From positions 3,596,001 through 3,660,000 of the forward strand of contig NZ_CP007044.2 of assembly GCF_000520015.2 (NCBI RefSeq): DNA of 64,000 bases, given 5' to 3'. Source of the stretch: Chania multitudinisentens RB-25 (GTDB lineage: Bacteria; Pseudomonadota; Gammaproteobacteria; Enterobacterales; Enterobacteriaceae). The notes under the pieces were generated by a model that was not told the DNA's origin, made no database searches, and saw only the letters and a list, made by a program, of their open reading frames with translations. The translations under genes were made by a program, and so were the position numbers. Position 1 is the stretch's first letter. The number at the start of each line of letters is the position of its first letter. Shown here in pieces: positions 9,081 through 17,265 of the stretch.

Positions 9081-10395
9081 GAGACTGTAATTTAAATTGT
9101 GTAATTGCCTGTTTTTGATATGTTCTTCCTGACAACGGAGACAGGCAAATTATGGACGAAAAGAAACTTAAGGCACTTGCGGCCGAACTGGCTAAAGGCC
9201 TTAAAACTGAAGCTGACCTCAATGCATTTTCTCGCATGCTGACCAAGCTCACCGTCGAAACAGCGTTGAATGCTGAACTGACCGAGCACCTCGGTCATGA
9301 GAGAAATGCCCCCAAAGCAGGCTCGAATACCCGTAATGGTTACTCGTCCAAAACGCTACTCACTGATGATGGCGAGGTCGAGCTGAATACACCCCGTGAC
9401 CGCGAAAACACCTTTGAGCCTCAATTAATCAAGAAAAACCAGACGCGTATCACGCAGATGGACAGCCAGATTTTATCTTTATATGCCAAAGGGATGACCA
9501 CGAGGGAAATCGTCGCCACGTTCAAAGAGATGTACGATGCAGACGTGTCACCCACGCTGATATCCAAAGTCACCGACGCCGTTAAAGAGCAGGTTACCGA
9601 GTGGCAAAACCGGTCACTGGACGCACTGTATCCCATTGTTTATCTTGACTGTATCCTGGTGAAGGTGCGTCATAATGGCAGTGTCATCAACAAGGCCGTG
9701 TTCCTGGCTCTGGGGATTAATACCGAGGGTAAAAAGGCGCTGCTGGGTATGTGGCTGGCCGAGAATGAAGGGGCGAAGTTCTGGCTCAATGTGCTGACTG
9801 AGTTGAAAAATAGAGGCCTTCAAGACATCCTGATTGCCTGTATAGACGGCCTGAAGGGCTTCCCCGACGCGATAAACAGCGTCTATCCGCAAACCCACAT
9901 CCAGCGGTGCATTATCCACATGGTGCGTAACAGTCTGAAGTACGTGTCGTGGAAAGACTACAAAGCGGTCACCAGCGGGTTGAAAACGGTGTACCAGGCC
10001 CCGACTGAGGAGGCAGCCCTGATGGCGTTAGATAAATTCGCGGGTGTGTGGGATGAGAAATACCCGCAAATTAGCAAAAGCTGGCGTAGTCACTGGGAAA
10101 ATCTCAACACGTTCTTCGGTTATCCCGCAGATATCCGCAAGGCCATATACACGACCAATGCCATCGAATCGTTGAACAGCGTTATCCGGCAGGCGATAAA
10201 GAAACGTAAAGTGTTTCCGACAGACGACTCGGTGAGGAAGGTTATTTATCTGGCGATCGAGGCGGCGTCGAAAAAATGGAGTATGCCGATCCAGAACTGG
10301 CGGTTGGCAATGAGTCGTTTTATTATCGAGTTCGGTGACCGTCTAAACGATCACCTTTAATAGGCAGGCAGTTACACAGAATTATGGACAGGCTC
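9081..10395 (+). mobile_element. IS256-family insertion sequence (IS285-like), complete
   Basis: The 1315-base element has imperfect terminal inverted repeats of about 31 bases: the left end begins GAGACTGTAATTTAAATTG and the inverted right end begins GAGCCTGTCCATAATTCTG, and both continue into TGTGTAAYTGCCTG. Flanking 8-base copies GACGTTCC (9073-9080) and GACGTTCT (10396-10403) fit an 8-bp target duplication, the length usual for IS256, with one mismatch. It carries a single intact transposase gene and sits inside an older IS481-family transposase gene. Size and protein length match IS285 of Yersinia as remembered. Confidence 0.92.
9152..10360 (+). CDS. IS256-family transposase (IS285-like)
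   Basis: This 402-residue mutator-type (IS256) transposase is the usual length for the IS285 group. The DDE catalytic triad can be placed: first Asp in IVYLDCILVKVR, second in LIACIDGLKGFPDAI, and Glu in YTTNAIESLNSVIRQ. The N-terminal DNA-binding part includes ELTEHLGHE and the motif SLYAKGMTTREIVATFKEMY. The frame is uninterrupted and has a normal ATG, so the element may be active. It mobilises only its own element; there are no passenger genes. Confidence 0.96.
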   Translation: MDEKKLKALAAELAKGLKTEADLNAFSRMLTKLTVETALNAELTEHLGHERNAPKAGSNTRNGYSSKTLLTDDGEVELNTPRDRENTFEPQLIKKNQTRITQMDSQILSLYAKGMTTREIVATFKEMYDADVSPTLISKVTDAVKEQVTEWQNRSLDALYPIVYLDCILVKVRHNGSVINKAVFLALGINTEGKKALLGMWLAENEGAKFWLNVLTELKNRGLQDILIACIDGLKGFPDAINSVYPQTHIQRCIIHMVRNSLKYVSWKDYKAVTSGLKTVYQAPTEEAALMALDKFAGVWDEKYPQISKSWRSHWENLNTFFGYPADIRKAIYTTNAIESLNSVIRQAIKKRKVFPTDDSVRKVIYLAIEAASKKWSMPIQNWRLAMSRFIIEFGDRLNDHL

Positions 10396-10861
10396 GACGT
10401 TCTAGTTATAGTAATGCTGCCATTCTGCCAGTAGCGCCTTCAGGTCATCAACTGAGAGGTCCACGTAGCGTAAGATTCTGCTTTGTCTATCTTTTGAGAA
10501 CGTTCAACTTTGCCATTAAGATGAGGCAAAGCGGGTTTATTTGGACGAAACTTGATGCCGTATTCTTTCAACCTTTCCTGTACTTTAACGGCAAAAAACT
10601 CTCTTCCCCGATCTGTCTGAAAGCGCTGTATTGGGAAAGGCATTTCTCCAATAACACAATCAATAAAATCCAGTGTGTTCGTAGCCGTGCAACGAGAGTA
10701 CAGCCGCAGGACTCTGTAGCGAGTGCAATAGTCAACAGATGTGTACTGATATAAGTCGGGGCCAATTTTACAGGTATCCATCTGGACCCGATCACTAGGA
10801 ACAGGGCGTTCGTAGCGAATGAAATCAGCTTTACGCCGGAATTTAACAACAGGTTTAACCT
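10396..10861 (-). pseudogene. 5'/central part of a broken IS481-family transposase gene
   Basis: On the minus strand this reads VKPVVKFRRKADFIRYERP, then VQMDTCKIGPDLYQYTSVDY, RFQTDRGREFF and HLNGKVERSQK. These carry the DDE residues of the IS481-family integrase core (Asp of QMDTCK, Asp of TDRGRE, Glu of GKVERS). A missing base near 10455 shifts the frame; in the next frame YATVDLS, DDLKALLAEWQHYYN can be followed up to the IS256 junction at 10396. Upstream of about 10861 the N-terminal part is too degenerate to trace securely, perhaps reaching 10985. The 3' end of the same gene lies at 8916-9080. Confidence 0.85.
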
Positions 10862-10992
10862 GATCCTAGAAAGGACTTTAGGATCGTTGCGTGTAATAAC
10901 ATTCTGTTTTTACTGATGTATTTATTACCCTGCCTGTTAGGAATACTGTTCTGGTTAACTCGCTTCTCTAAGGCAATGACAGCTACACAGAA

Positions 10993-11802
10993 TCACTTCC
11001 CCGCCACCAAATCATCCAAAGCCTCACGAATACCGGTAACAGACAGCGCCCGATTATCGGCCCGGTTGCGGTCTGCCGCCGCCGGTGCTGAACTCTGGAT
11101 AGCAATCAACTTCCAACCATCGGCGGTTTTCAGCAACAGCGGGGAACCACTGTCACCTGGCAAGGTGTCACATTGGTGTGACAGCACGCCTTTTTGCGGC
11201 CAACCGGTGATTTTGCAGTTTTGGTGACTATAGAGATTATCCAGATGATCCTCTGGGTATCCAGCCTGAGTAATCAGGCGCTTTGCCTTTTTCAACGCCT
11301 GGGTTAATGCCTTGCTGTTGCCTTGCCACAGCGGCAGCGCTTTAATCGGCAAAGCATTCTGGTCTTTCAGCCGAATTAGCGCAAAATCATAAGCGGCGGC
11401 GGCAGGGGGTACAATCCAGCCATCGCCATCGGGTTTGAGCTTTTCGCCTAACTTCTGGTCAACCAATGTTTCGATATTTTTCGTCTGGTATTGCCAACCG
11501 CTGGAGGTGGCAATAAAACGCAGAGAAACAGCCTTATCCAGGCTACCTGGCGGTGCCAGCACGCAATGGCCCGCAGTGAGCGCCAGATGAGGCGAAATCA
11601 ACGTGGCGGTACACAGATTACCGCTGGCGGTTTCTATCTGACCAATGGCTTGCCAAGGCCAAGCGCGGGTTTCCGTAATCTTAATGCGCTGATCTTTACC
11701 AAAAAATAAACGTGTTTGTTCGGAGGAGCCGTTTGCAGAGGCCGAAAATGGAAAAACCAATGGAGCTGAGCACAATAAAAAACACAAAACGGATATACGC
11801 AT
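10993..11802 (-). CDS. ydgD: Periplasmic trypsin-like serine protease, YdgD-like
   Basis: This 269-residue chymotrypsin-fold (S1) peptidase has a cleavable signal peptide (first ~24 residues, ending SASA-NG). The catalytic triad is visible: His in LALTAGHCVL, Asp in AAYDFALIRL, Ser in TLPGDSGSPLLL. Two cysteine pairs (CTATL/GHC and QNCKI/HQCDT) could form the usual disulfides. E. coli ydgD has the same neighbourhood beside asr. It lies on the same strand downstream of the 26-residue membrane ORF and asr, so it may be part of the acid-stress cluster. Substrates are unknown. Confidence 0.88.
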   Translation of the reverse strand: MRISVLCFLLCSAPLVFPFSASANGSSEQTRLFFGKDQRIKITETRAWPWQAIGQIETASGNLCTATLISPHLALTAGHCVLAPPGSLDKAVSLRFIATSSGWQYQTKNIETLVDQKLGEKLKPDGDGWIVPPAAAAYDFALIRLKDQNALPIKALPLWQGNSKALTQALKKAKRLITQAGYPEDHLDNLYSHQNCKITGWPQKGVLSHQCDTLPGDSGSPLLLKTADGWKLIAIQSSAPAAADRNRADNRALSVTGIREALDDLVAGK

Positions 11803-11928
11803 AAGATTTGGCCTAGCAAATACGGATTTTCCATAAGTACGTTGAATGCTAACTATAGACTGATTTATTTGATATTTGGATGGTTATTAAATGATTTCCA
11901 ATAAGTTACTAAGGTAATTATCGGGAAA

Positions 11929-12009
11929 TTAAAGATAAAAAAAGGTGGCGATCAATCCGCAGATGATCAACGCGCCAAGCATGATCTCAAACAGGTAGCG
12001 ACGCAGCAT
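11929..12009 (-). CDS. ydgU: 26-residue single-span membrane protein between asr and ydgD (YdgU-like)
   Basis: A short ORF on the minus strand encodes 26 residues: MLRRYLFE, then a hydrophobic span (IMLGALIICGLIATFFYL) to the end. Two arginines before the span suggest an N-in orientation. A GGGGGTG ribosome site lies just upstream. It follows asr after a TTCG-capped hairpin (12029-12050). E. coli has a small membrane protein gene, ydgU, at this position behind asr, so the symbol is given by synteny and type rather than by aligned sequence. Read-through from the acid-inducible asr promoter is the likely source of expression. Confidence 0.65.
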   Translation of the reverse strand: MLRRYLFEIMLGALIICGLIATFFYL

Positions 12010-12028
12010 AGTGACACCCCCGATGGAA

Positions 12029-12050
12029 AACACCCGGCGAACCGGGTGTT
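12029..12050 (-). terminator. TTCG-capped hairpin between asr and the small membrane ORF
   Basis: Minus strand ACACCCGG-TTCG-CCGGGTGT followed by TTTTCC. The 8-bp GC-rich stem with a stable UUCG loop would end or attenuate asr transcription before the downstream small ORF. Confidence 0.75.
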
Positions 12051-12097
12051 GGAAAATATACCAAAGCAGGTGAGGGTGGCCTCACGTCAGGTTGCCA

Positions 12098-12373
12098 TTA
12101 AGCCTTTTTACTGGCTTTTTTATGGTGCTTTTTAGCGGCCTGGGCTTTCTGAACCGGCGCTTTTTTGCTGCTGGCTTTATGGTGTTTCTTGGCTGATTGA
12201 GCCTTTTGTTCAGGGGCTTTCTTCATATGATGTTTTTTCATGTGAGAAGCCTTAACCGGCGCTGATTGAGTCGTGGTAGCTCCAGACGCTGCGGGGGCGA
12301 CAACATCGGCAGCAAAAGCGACGGAAGACAGACCCATTGCAGCGGCAACAATCAGAGCTAGTACTTTTTTCAT
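12098..12373 (-). CDS. asr: Acid shock protein Asr
   Basis: This 91-residue periplasmic protein is strongly induced by acid in enterobacteria. It has a signal peptide (MKKVLALIVAAAMGLSSVAFA) followed by an Ala/Lys/His-rich mature part with repeated KKHHKKA and APVQKAQ blocks; the very basic repeats are the hallmark of Asr, thought to sequester protons or act as an intrinsically disordered chaperone. The start at 12373 has GAGGAA at correct spacing; the 11-codon upstream extension in frame has no support. The candidate RstA box at 12479-12492 and the rstBA genes 2-4 kb away indicate control by the RstB/RstA system. Confidence 0.92.
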   Translation of the reverse strand: MKKVLALIVAAAMGLSSVAFAADVVAPAASGATTTQSAPVKASHMKKHHMKKAPEQKAQSAKKHHKASSKKAPVQKAQAAKKHHKKASKKA

Positions 12374-12478
12374 GGTTGATTCCTCAAATGACCGTTTGTG
12401 TTTCAACCCTATTGAGGGGCCGTTGAAAGAATCTTATGCAAAGTTTGCAAGACCTTCCGTGAGTGATTGGTTTCGGCT

Positions 12479-12492
12479 TGTAACCTAATGTA
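12479..12492 (-). promoter_or_regulatory. Candidate RstA box upstream of asr
   Basis: Minus strand TACATTAGGTTACA matches the E. coli RstA box TACATNTNGTTACA with one mismatch. It lies about 106 bases before the asr start codon, on the asr-coding strand. RstA is known to activate asr through such a box in E. coli. Confidence 0.7.
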
Positions 12493-12623
12493 CAGCCCTA
12501 CAATTAACCGTATAAACGCTATTTTAGTTACAACATACATATGTGGATTAACCACTTCTTTTTCTGTGACTACCGTTAATCGGGTTACACAGTGCACTAT
12601 GCATTGTTTAACAGGCGTGAAAA

Positions 12624-12643
12624 GGCACAGTGTTACCTGTGCC
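12624..12643 (-). terminator. Terminator of the M32 carboxypeptidase gene
   Basis: GGCACAG-GTAACA-CTGTGCC followed by TTTT on the minus strand, just past the stop codon at 12653. Confidence 0.7.
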
Positions 12644-12652
12644 AGAAGGGGA

Positions 12653-14143
12653 TTACAGGTAGCGCGTTTCCAAGTGCTGGCGGAAATAGCGTGGATTCAG
12701 CGCTTCGCCCGTGGCGTTGGCGATCAAGGTTTCAGTAGAGTAGCGGCTGCCATGTTGCCAGATGTTTTGCTGCAACCAGTGAAATAAGGCGCTTAAATCG
12801 CCTGCTGCGATATCGTCGCTTAAATTCGGGATCGCCTGGCGCACCTGCTGGAACAACTGCGCGGCATACATCGCGCCAAGAGTGTAAGTGGGGAAATAGC
12901 CAAACGCGCCGTCGGTCCAGTGAATGTCTTGCATGCACCCATTGCGATAATTCCCCACGCTGTCCAAGCCGAGGTAACTGTGCATTTTCTCGTTCCACAA
13001 TGCCGGAATATCTTCCACCTCAATGTCACCCTCAACCAAGGCTTGCTCAATCTCATAACGCAGGATCACATGGGCAGGGTAGCTGACTTCATCAGCATCG
13101 ACGCGGATCAGGCCAGGCCTGACGCGCTGATTCAGGCGGATGAAGTTGCTCTCTTCCAACGCCGGTTGTTCACCAAACTGAGCGATAACTAATGGGCGCA
13201 GGATTTTCATAAAATCGCTGCTGCGTGCCAGTTGCATTTCAAACAGCAAACTCTGTGACTCATGAATAGCGGTAGAACGAGCCAGAGCGACAGGCTGGCC
13301 TAGCCATTCACGCGGCAGGTTCTGTTCGTAACGGGCATGGCCGGTTTCATGCACAATACCAAGCAACGCGGTAAGAAACTCGTTCTCGTTGTAGCGAGTG
13401 GTGATACGTACATCTTGTGGAACACCGCCGCAGAAAGGATGCACACTCACGTCAACGCGCCCACCGTCAAAGTTGAAACCGAGCAGCTTCATCACGCTCA
13501 AACCGAGTTTGCGTTGTTTTTCGAGATCAAACGGGCCTTGCGGCGGCAGGCAGGGTTCTTTTTCCTGCTTGGCGACCACTTTTTGCAGTAAATCAGGCAG
13601 CCAGGTTTTCAGATCGCCAAAAATCCGGTCTAAATCACTGCTGCGCATACCGGGTTCATACAGGTTTAGCAGGGCGTCGTAACGGCGGGTTCCAGCGGCT
13701 TGAGCCCGAATTTGCGCTTCCTCACGGGTCAGTTTGACCACTTCAGACAGGTTCTCGCTAAACCCATCCCAATCGTTGGCCGGGCGTTGTGCGCGCCAGG
13801 CATGCTCACAACGAGCGCCCGCCAGTGATTTCGCTTCGATCAGCGATTCTGGCAGCAAAACCGCATTATCGTACTGGCGGCGCATTTCCAACAGGTTGGC
13901 ACTTTCGATGCCATTTAAAGATTCTTGCTGTGCTTGTTCAAGCAACGTCGCCGTTTTTTGCGCCGTCAGAATCTGGTGTTTCAGCACGCTTAATTCTGCC
14001 AGCGCTTCAGAACGTGCTTTGCTTCCGTCCGGCGGCATCATGGTTTGCATATCCCAGCCACCAATCGCAGAAAGATGATCAAAACGCGCCAGGCGGCTGA
14101 ATAACGTACATAACTCTTCGTAGGCGGAATGTGCAGATGTCAT
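12653..14143 (-). CDS. Carboxypeptidase M32 (Taq family metallocarboxypeptidase)
   Basis: This 496-residue cytosolic metallopeptidase removes C-terminal residues from peptides. The zinc-binding HExxH motif is HETGH at residues 265-269, with downstream family blocks AIHESQSLLFEMQ (third ligand region), IRVDADEVSYPAHVILRYEIE and GCMQDIHWTDGAFGYFPTYTLGAMYAAQ. Length is standard for family M32. There is no signal peptide. It lies 97 bases downstream of rstB on the same strand and may receive some of that transcript, though its own promoter is likely in the gap. Substrate preference cannot be read from the sequence. Confidence 0.93.
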   Translation of the reverse strand: MTSAHSAYEELCTLFSRLARFDHLSAIGGWDMQTMMPPDGSKARSEALAELSVLKHQILTAQKTATLLEQAQQESLNGIESANLLEMRRQYDNAVLLPESLIEAKSLAGARCEHAWRAQRPANDWDGFSENLSEVVKLTREEAQIRAQAAGTRRYDALLNLYEPGMRSSDLDRIFGDLKTWLPDLLQKVVAKQEKEPCLPPQGPFDLEKQRKLGLSVMKLLGFNFDGGRVDVSVHPFCGGVPQDVRITTRYNENEFLTALLGIVHETGHARYEQNLPREWLGQPVALARSTAIHESQSLLFEMQLARSSDFMKILRPLVIAQFGEQPALEESNFIRLNQRVRPGLIRVDADEVSYPAHVILRYEIEQALVEGDIEVEDIPALWNEKMHSYLGLDSVGNYRNGCMQDIHWTDGAFGYFPTYTLGAMYAAQLFQQVRQAIPNLSDDIAAGDLSALFHWLQQNIWQHGSRYSTETLIANATGEALNPRYFRQHLETRYL

Positions 14144-14240
14144 GATTCAACTCCATATTATGCCCCATATTTTCACCAATACAGCGTTGCAGGCTGTGCG
14201 ATGAAGCGTATTGGGGGAGATCATTTCGAACCGGCCAACC

Positions 14241-15545
14241 TCAAACCGGTTCTGCTTTTAAATCAAAGGTTGGCTTAAGCGGCCAACAGAAACGGAAGCC
14301 GGCACCGCCCAGCGAACTGGCCTCAACATAGACATGGCCCTGGTAGGCAAGTGCTATAGAATGAACAATCGCCAACCCCAAGCCACAACCACCGGTCGCA
14401 CGATCGCGGCTTGGATCAAGGCGCACAAAAGGTTCGAAAACCCGTTCACGAGCGTCTGGCGGAATACCTGGCCCATCATCTTCTACCTGTAGGCAGGCAT
14501 TTTCACCATCAAACCACAGGCCGACGCGCAGGCGCTGCTTCGAGTAACGTAACGCGTTGTTGACCAGATTATCCAGCACTCGCTCCATCAGCCGTAAATC
14601 GACACCGCCAAAATCACCAGTATGTGGAATATTGAGCTCAATCTGCCGATCGGAGTGAATTAACTGCATGTCGGCCACTTTGTCCCGTAGCCAACCGGGT
14701 AAATCAATAGGTTCGATGTTTAGTGCTACCTGCGGGCGATCCAGCCGTGCATAGGTCAACAATTCGTCAATCAACGCCTCTAACTGGCTGATATCGCGGG
14801 TCAGTGCCTGTTGTTCACTTTCGGAAAGGTTATCGCTCATCGCCAAGCGATAACGCAGGCGAACCAATGGGGTACGTAACTCATGGGCGATACCGTCAAT
14901 CAGCTGTTTTTTGCTGGCAATCAGCGTGTTGATGTTATCGGCCATCTGGTTGAACGCAACGCTGAGCCGGTTGAGGCTGGAGGTGGGCTCAAAATGGGTG
15001 CGTTCATCAAGATGGCCAGCACCTAAGCGTTGCGCGGCGTTTTCCAGCTTCAGCAAATCTCGCCAGTGTGGGCGCATCCACAGGAAAACCGGTAACGCCA
15101 GCGACAGGCCAATAAAGATCAACAACACCAAATCCAGTATGCGCATTTGATGCAGATAGAACAGGTAGGGGATCGGGCCAACAACTAACACATAATGGCT
15201 GCGCGGGATACGTTGCATAAAGGTATATCGATCGTCCAGGGCAATGATTTCCCCCTGGTGCAAACGTTGGGTAAGTTCAGCGCTCAGATTCTGTTTGCCG
15301 AGTGGCTCGATGTGTAGCTTGAACGACAGGTTTAAATCCAACGTAGCGATGGTTTTATTCCAATCCTTAAACGGAATTTCCCGCAGTTCACTGCGCATCA
15401 GATACAGCGAGCTTTTCATCAGGTCATCCATTGACTGGCGGCCCGCCCGTTCAGCGGTGAATTTGTATACCAGACCAACCAGCATCGCCATCACCAGAAA
15501 ACAGACAAATAGCAGCAGGAAGAATTGAATAAAAAGTTTTCTCAT
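14241..15545 (-). CDS. rstB: Sensor histidine kinase RstB
   Basis: This 434-residue inner-membrane kinase is the partner of RstA. Layout: TM1 about 4-26, periplasmic sensor domain to ~135, TM2 about 136-155, HAMP (RLGAGHLDERTHF), HisKA with the phospho-His in IAHELRTPLVRLRYRL, and HATPase_c with N box (NLVNNALRYS), DDGPGIPP and GCGLGLAIVHSIA. The start codon overlaps the rstA stop by four bases, so the two are translationally coupled. In E. coli the system is induced by PhoP and by acid and controls asr. E. coli tus, which follows rstB there, is replaced here by the M32 carboxypeptidase gene. Confidence 0.94.
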   Translation of the reverse strand: MRKLFIQFFLLLFVCFLVMAMLVGLVYKFTAERAGRQSMDDLMKSSLYLMRSELREIPFKDWNKTIATLDLNLSFKLHIEPLGKQNLSAELTQRLHQGEIIALDDRYTFMQRIPRSHYVLVVGPIPYLFYLHQMRILDLVLLIFIGLSLALPVFLWMRPHWRDLLKLENAAQRLGAGHLDERTHFEPTSSLNRLSVAFNQMADNINTLIASKKQLIDGIAHELRTPLVRLRYRLAMSDNLSESEQQALTRDISQLEALIDELLTYARLDRPQVALNIEPIDLPGWLRDKVADMQLIHSDRQIELNIPHTGDFGGVDLRLMERVLDNLVNNALRYSKQRLRVGLWFDGENACLQVEDDGPGIPPDARERVFEPFVRLDPSRDRATGGCGLGLAIVHSIALAYQGHVYVEASSLGGAGFRFCWPLKPTFDLKAEPV

Positions 15546-16267
15546 TGCTGTATCGAGTCCCAGGCATTGGGGGCGAACAGATAACCTTTGTTGCGCACGG
15601 TCTTGATGCGGAACGGCTCCAGCGCATTGTCATACAGCTTGCGGCGCAGACGCGAGATTGCCACGTCAATGCTGCGATCCATACCGTCATAGCTGACACC
15701 ACGCAGATTTTTCAACAAGGCTTCGCGGTCCATAATCTGCCCGGCGTGCGTTGCCAACTCCCACAGCAGATCGAAATCCGCAGTGGAAAGGGTGATCGCT
15801 TCTTCACCCAACGTCACCTGACGGTTAACCGGGTCGATACACAGTAAGCTGAAATGCAATGCATTATGCTGGGTGATCGCTTGCAACGGCTCTTCTTTCG
15901 GCTGGCTGCCGTGTTGGCGCAGGTGCAAACGCAGGCGGGCTAACAGGACTGCTGGCGGTGTGGTTTTCAGGATGTAGTCATGGGCCCCCATTTCCAGCGA
16001 CAAAATATGGTTCATATCGCTGTCGAGCGAGGTGAGCAAGACAATCGGCCCAGGATAAACCGGGCGCAGATCGCGACACAACGTCATACCGTCTTTACCG
16101 GGCAACATGATATCCAATAGCACCAGATCCGGCTGTTCCCGTTCAATACAAGCCTGTGCCGTATCGCCACGTGGTTCGATGATGACGTCAATGTCGTGTT
16201 TGCCCAGATAGGCGGCAATCAATTTGCCGACTTCTGGATCGTCTTCTACAAAAACAATTTTAGGCAT
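15542..16267 (-). CDS. rstA: Response regulator RstA (OmpR/PhoB family)
   Basis: This 241-residue DNA-binding response regulator has a receiver domain at 1-115 with acidic pocket in FVEDD, phospho-acceptor Asp in PDLVLLDIMLPG and Lys in YILKTTPP. The winged-helix domain at ~140-235 ends with DVAISRLRRKLYDNALEPFRIKTVRNKGYLFA. The frame can be opened 12 codons further to an ATG at 16303, but the family starts at MPKIVFVEDD, which is chosen; neither site has a strong ribosome site. The predicted target in this window is asr through the box at 12479-12492. Confidence 0.94.
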   Translation of the reverse strand: MPKIVFVEDDPEVGKLIAAYLGKHDIDVIIEPRGDTAQACIEREQPDLVLLDIMLPGKDGMTLCRDLRPVYPGPIVLLTSLDSDMNHILSLEMGAHDYILKTTPPAVLLARLRLHLRQHGSQPKEEPLQAITQHNALHFSLLCIDPVNRQVTLGEEAITLSTADFDLLWELATHAGQIMDREALLKNLRGVSYDGMDRSIDVAISRLRRKLYDNALEPFRIKTVRNKGYLFAPNAWDSIQQ

Positions 16268-16369
16268 TTTGAGTGGTTTTATAAGAAAAACGGTATTCAG
16301 CATAGCGTGCGATCCCGCGTTACGCCATGCTAACAGATCTCAAACTTGCTCTCAGGGAACCGACCTGGC

Positions 16370-17092
16370 TCAGCGCAATGGCCGCCCGCCATCAACGGTG
16401 TGGGTGCGCCCGGTAACGTAACGGCTGTTCATCAGGTAATCCACCAGATTGACGACCTCACTTTCCCCTGGGGCGATCTTCATCAGTGATTTTTCCAATG
16501 CTTGCCGGCGGTACTCATCATCATCACTGGGATTAAACATAATGAGTGCCGGAGCGATGGCATTCACTTTAACTTCGGGTGCCAATTTGCGTGCAAAAGA
16601 ACGCGTCATATTGTCCAGCGCCGCTTTACTGGCCGCGTAGGCAATGTGTTTATCACTGCCTTTTTCTACCACATAATCGGTCAGATGGATAATATCAGCG
16701 CCAGCTTGCCCTTGGCCACGCAGGCAAGGTTCCAGCAGTTGATTTAATAGGTAAGGGGTATAAACATGGATTTGTAACATGGATGCCATCACCTGTTCCG
16801 ATGGGATGGCAGCAGATTCTGCCAGCCAGGCGCTGGCATTGTGGATCACCGCCCGCAGTTTTGGAGCTTCCTGTATCACCTGGTTGGCAAAACGGTAAAT
16901 ACCCGCATGTTCCGAAAAATCACCTTGCAGGCAAATTGCTCCTTGTTCTTTCAATTCAGCCAATGCCGGGTAGTCACTGCGATAAGCGATAATGACCGGA
17001 ATGTCACGCAGTAGAAATGATTTGGCCAGTGCCAGCCCAATGCGGCGGGCTCCACCGGTAATCAGCACCGGGGCTGAGTTGTGAGGTTCCAT
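16370..17092 (-). CDS. folM: Dihydromonapterin reductase FolM (short-chain dehydrogenase)
   Basis: This 240-residue SDR enzyme reduces dihydromonapterin to tetrahydromonapterin with NADPH and has minor dihydrofolate reductase activity. The cofactor motif is near the start, LITGGARRIGLALA (TGxxxRxG type), the catalytic Tyr and Lys are in IAYAASKAALDNMTRSFA, and the C-terminal end TGRTHTVDGGRPLR is typical of FolM. The order folM-rstA-rstB is that of E. coli. It is separate from rstA by about 100 bases. Confidence 0.93.
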   Translation of the reverse strand: MEPHNSAPVLITGGARRIGLALAKSFLLRDIPVIIAYRSDYPALAELKEQGAICLQGDFSEHAGIYRFANQVIQEAPKLRAVIHNASAWLAESAAIPSEQVMASMLQIHVYTPYLLNQLLEPCLRGQGQAGADIIHLTDYVVEKGSDKHIAYAASKAALDNMTRSFARKLAPEVKVNAIAPALIMFNPSDDDEYRRQALEKSLMKIAPGESEVVNLVDYLMNSRYVTGRTHTVDGGRPLR

Positions 17093-17216
17093 TAAGTAAG
17101 GCTCCTGGGCAAACGGCTGAATAATTTAAAAGCTCGCTTATTATTATACGGTATAACGACATTAAAGCTCCTCCTTCGATTACCCATTTCATCGATATTA
17201 CCCTGCGCCTAGGCGT

Positions 17217-17242
17217 AAAAAAGGGCAGCTTAATAGCTGCCC
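17217..17242 (-). terminator. Rho-independent terminator after ydgH
   Basis: Minus strand GGGCAGCT-ATTA-AGCTGCCC followed by TTTTTT, directly after the ydgH stop at 17266. Confidence 0.88.
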
Positions 17243-17265
17243 GATAATCATCTATAACTTACTAA

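Noticed and set aside
12653..13682. Overlapping frames opposite the M32 carboxypeptidase gene
   Set aside because: The minus-strand protein has the HETGH zinc motif and full family length; the others are shadows.
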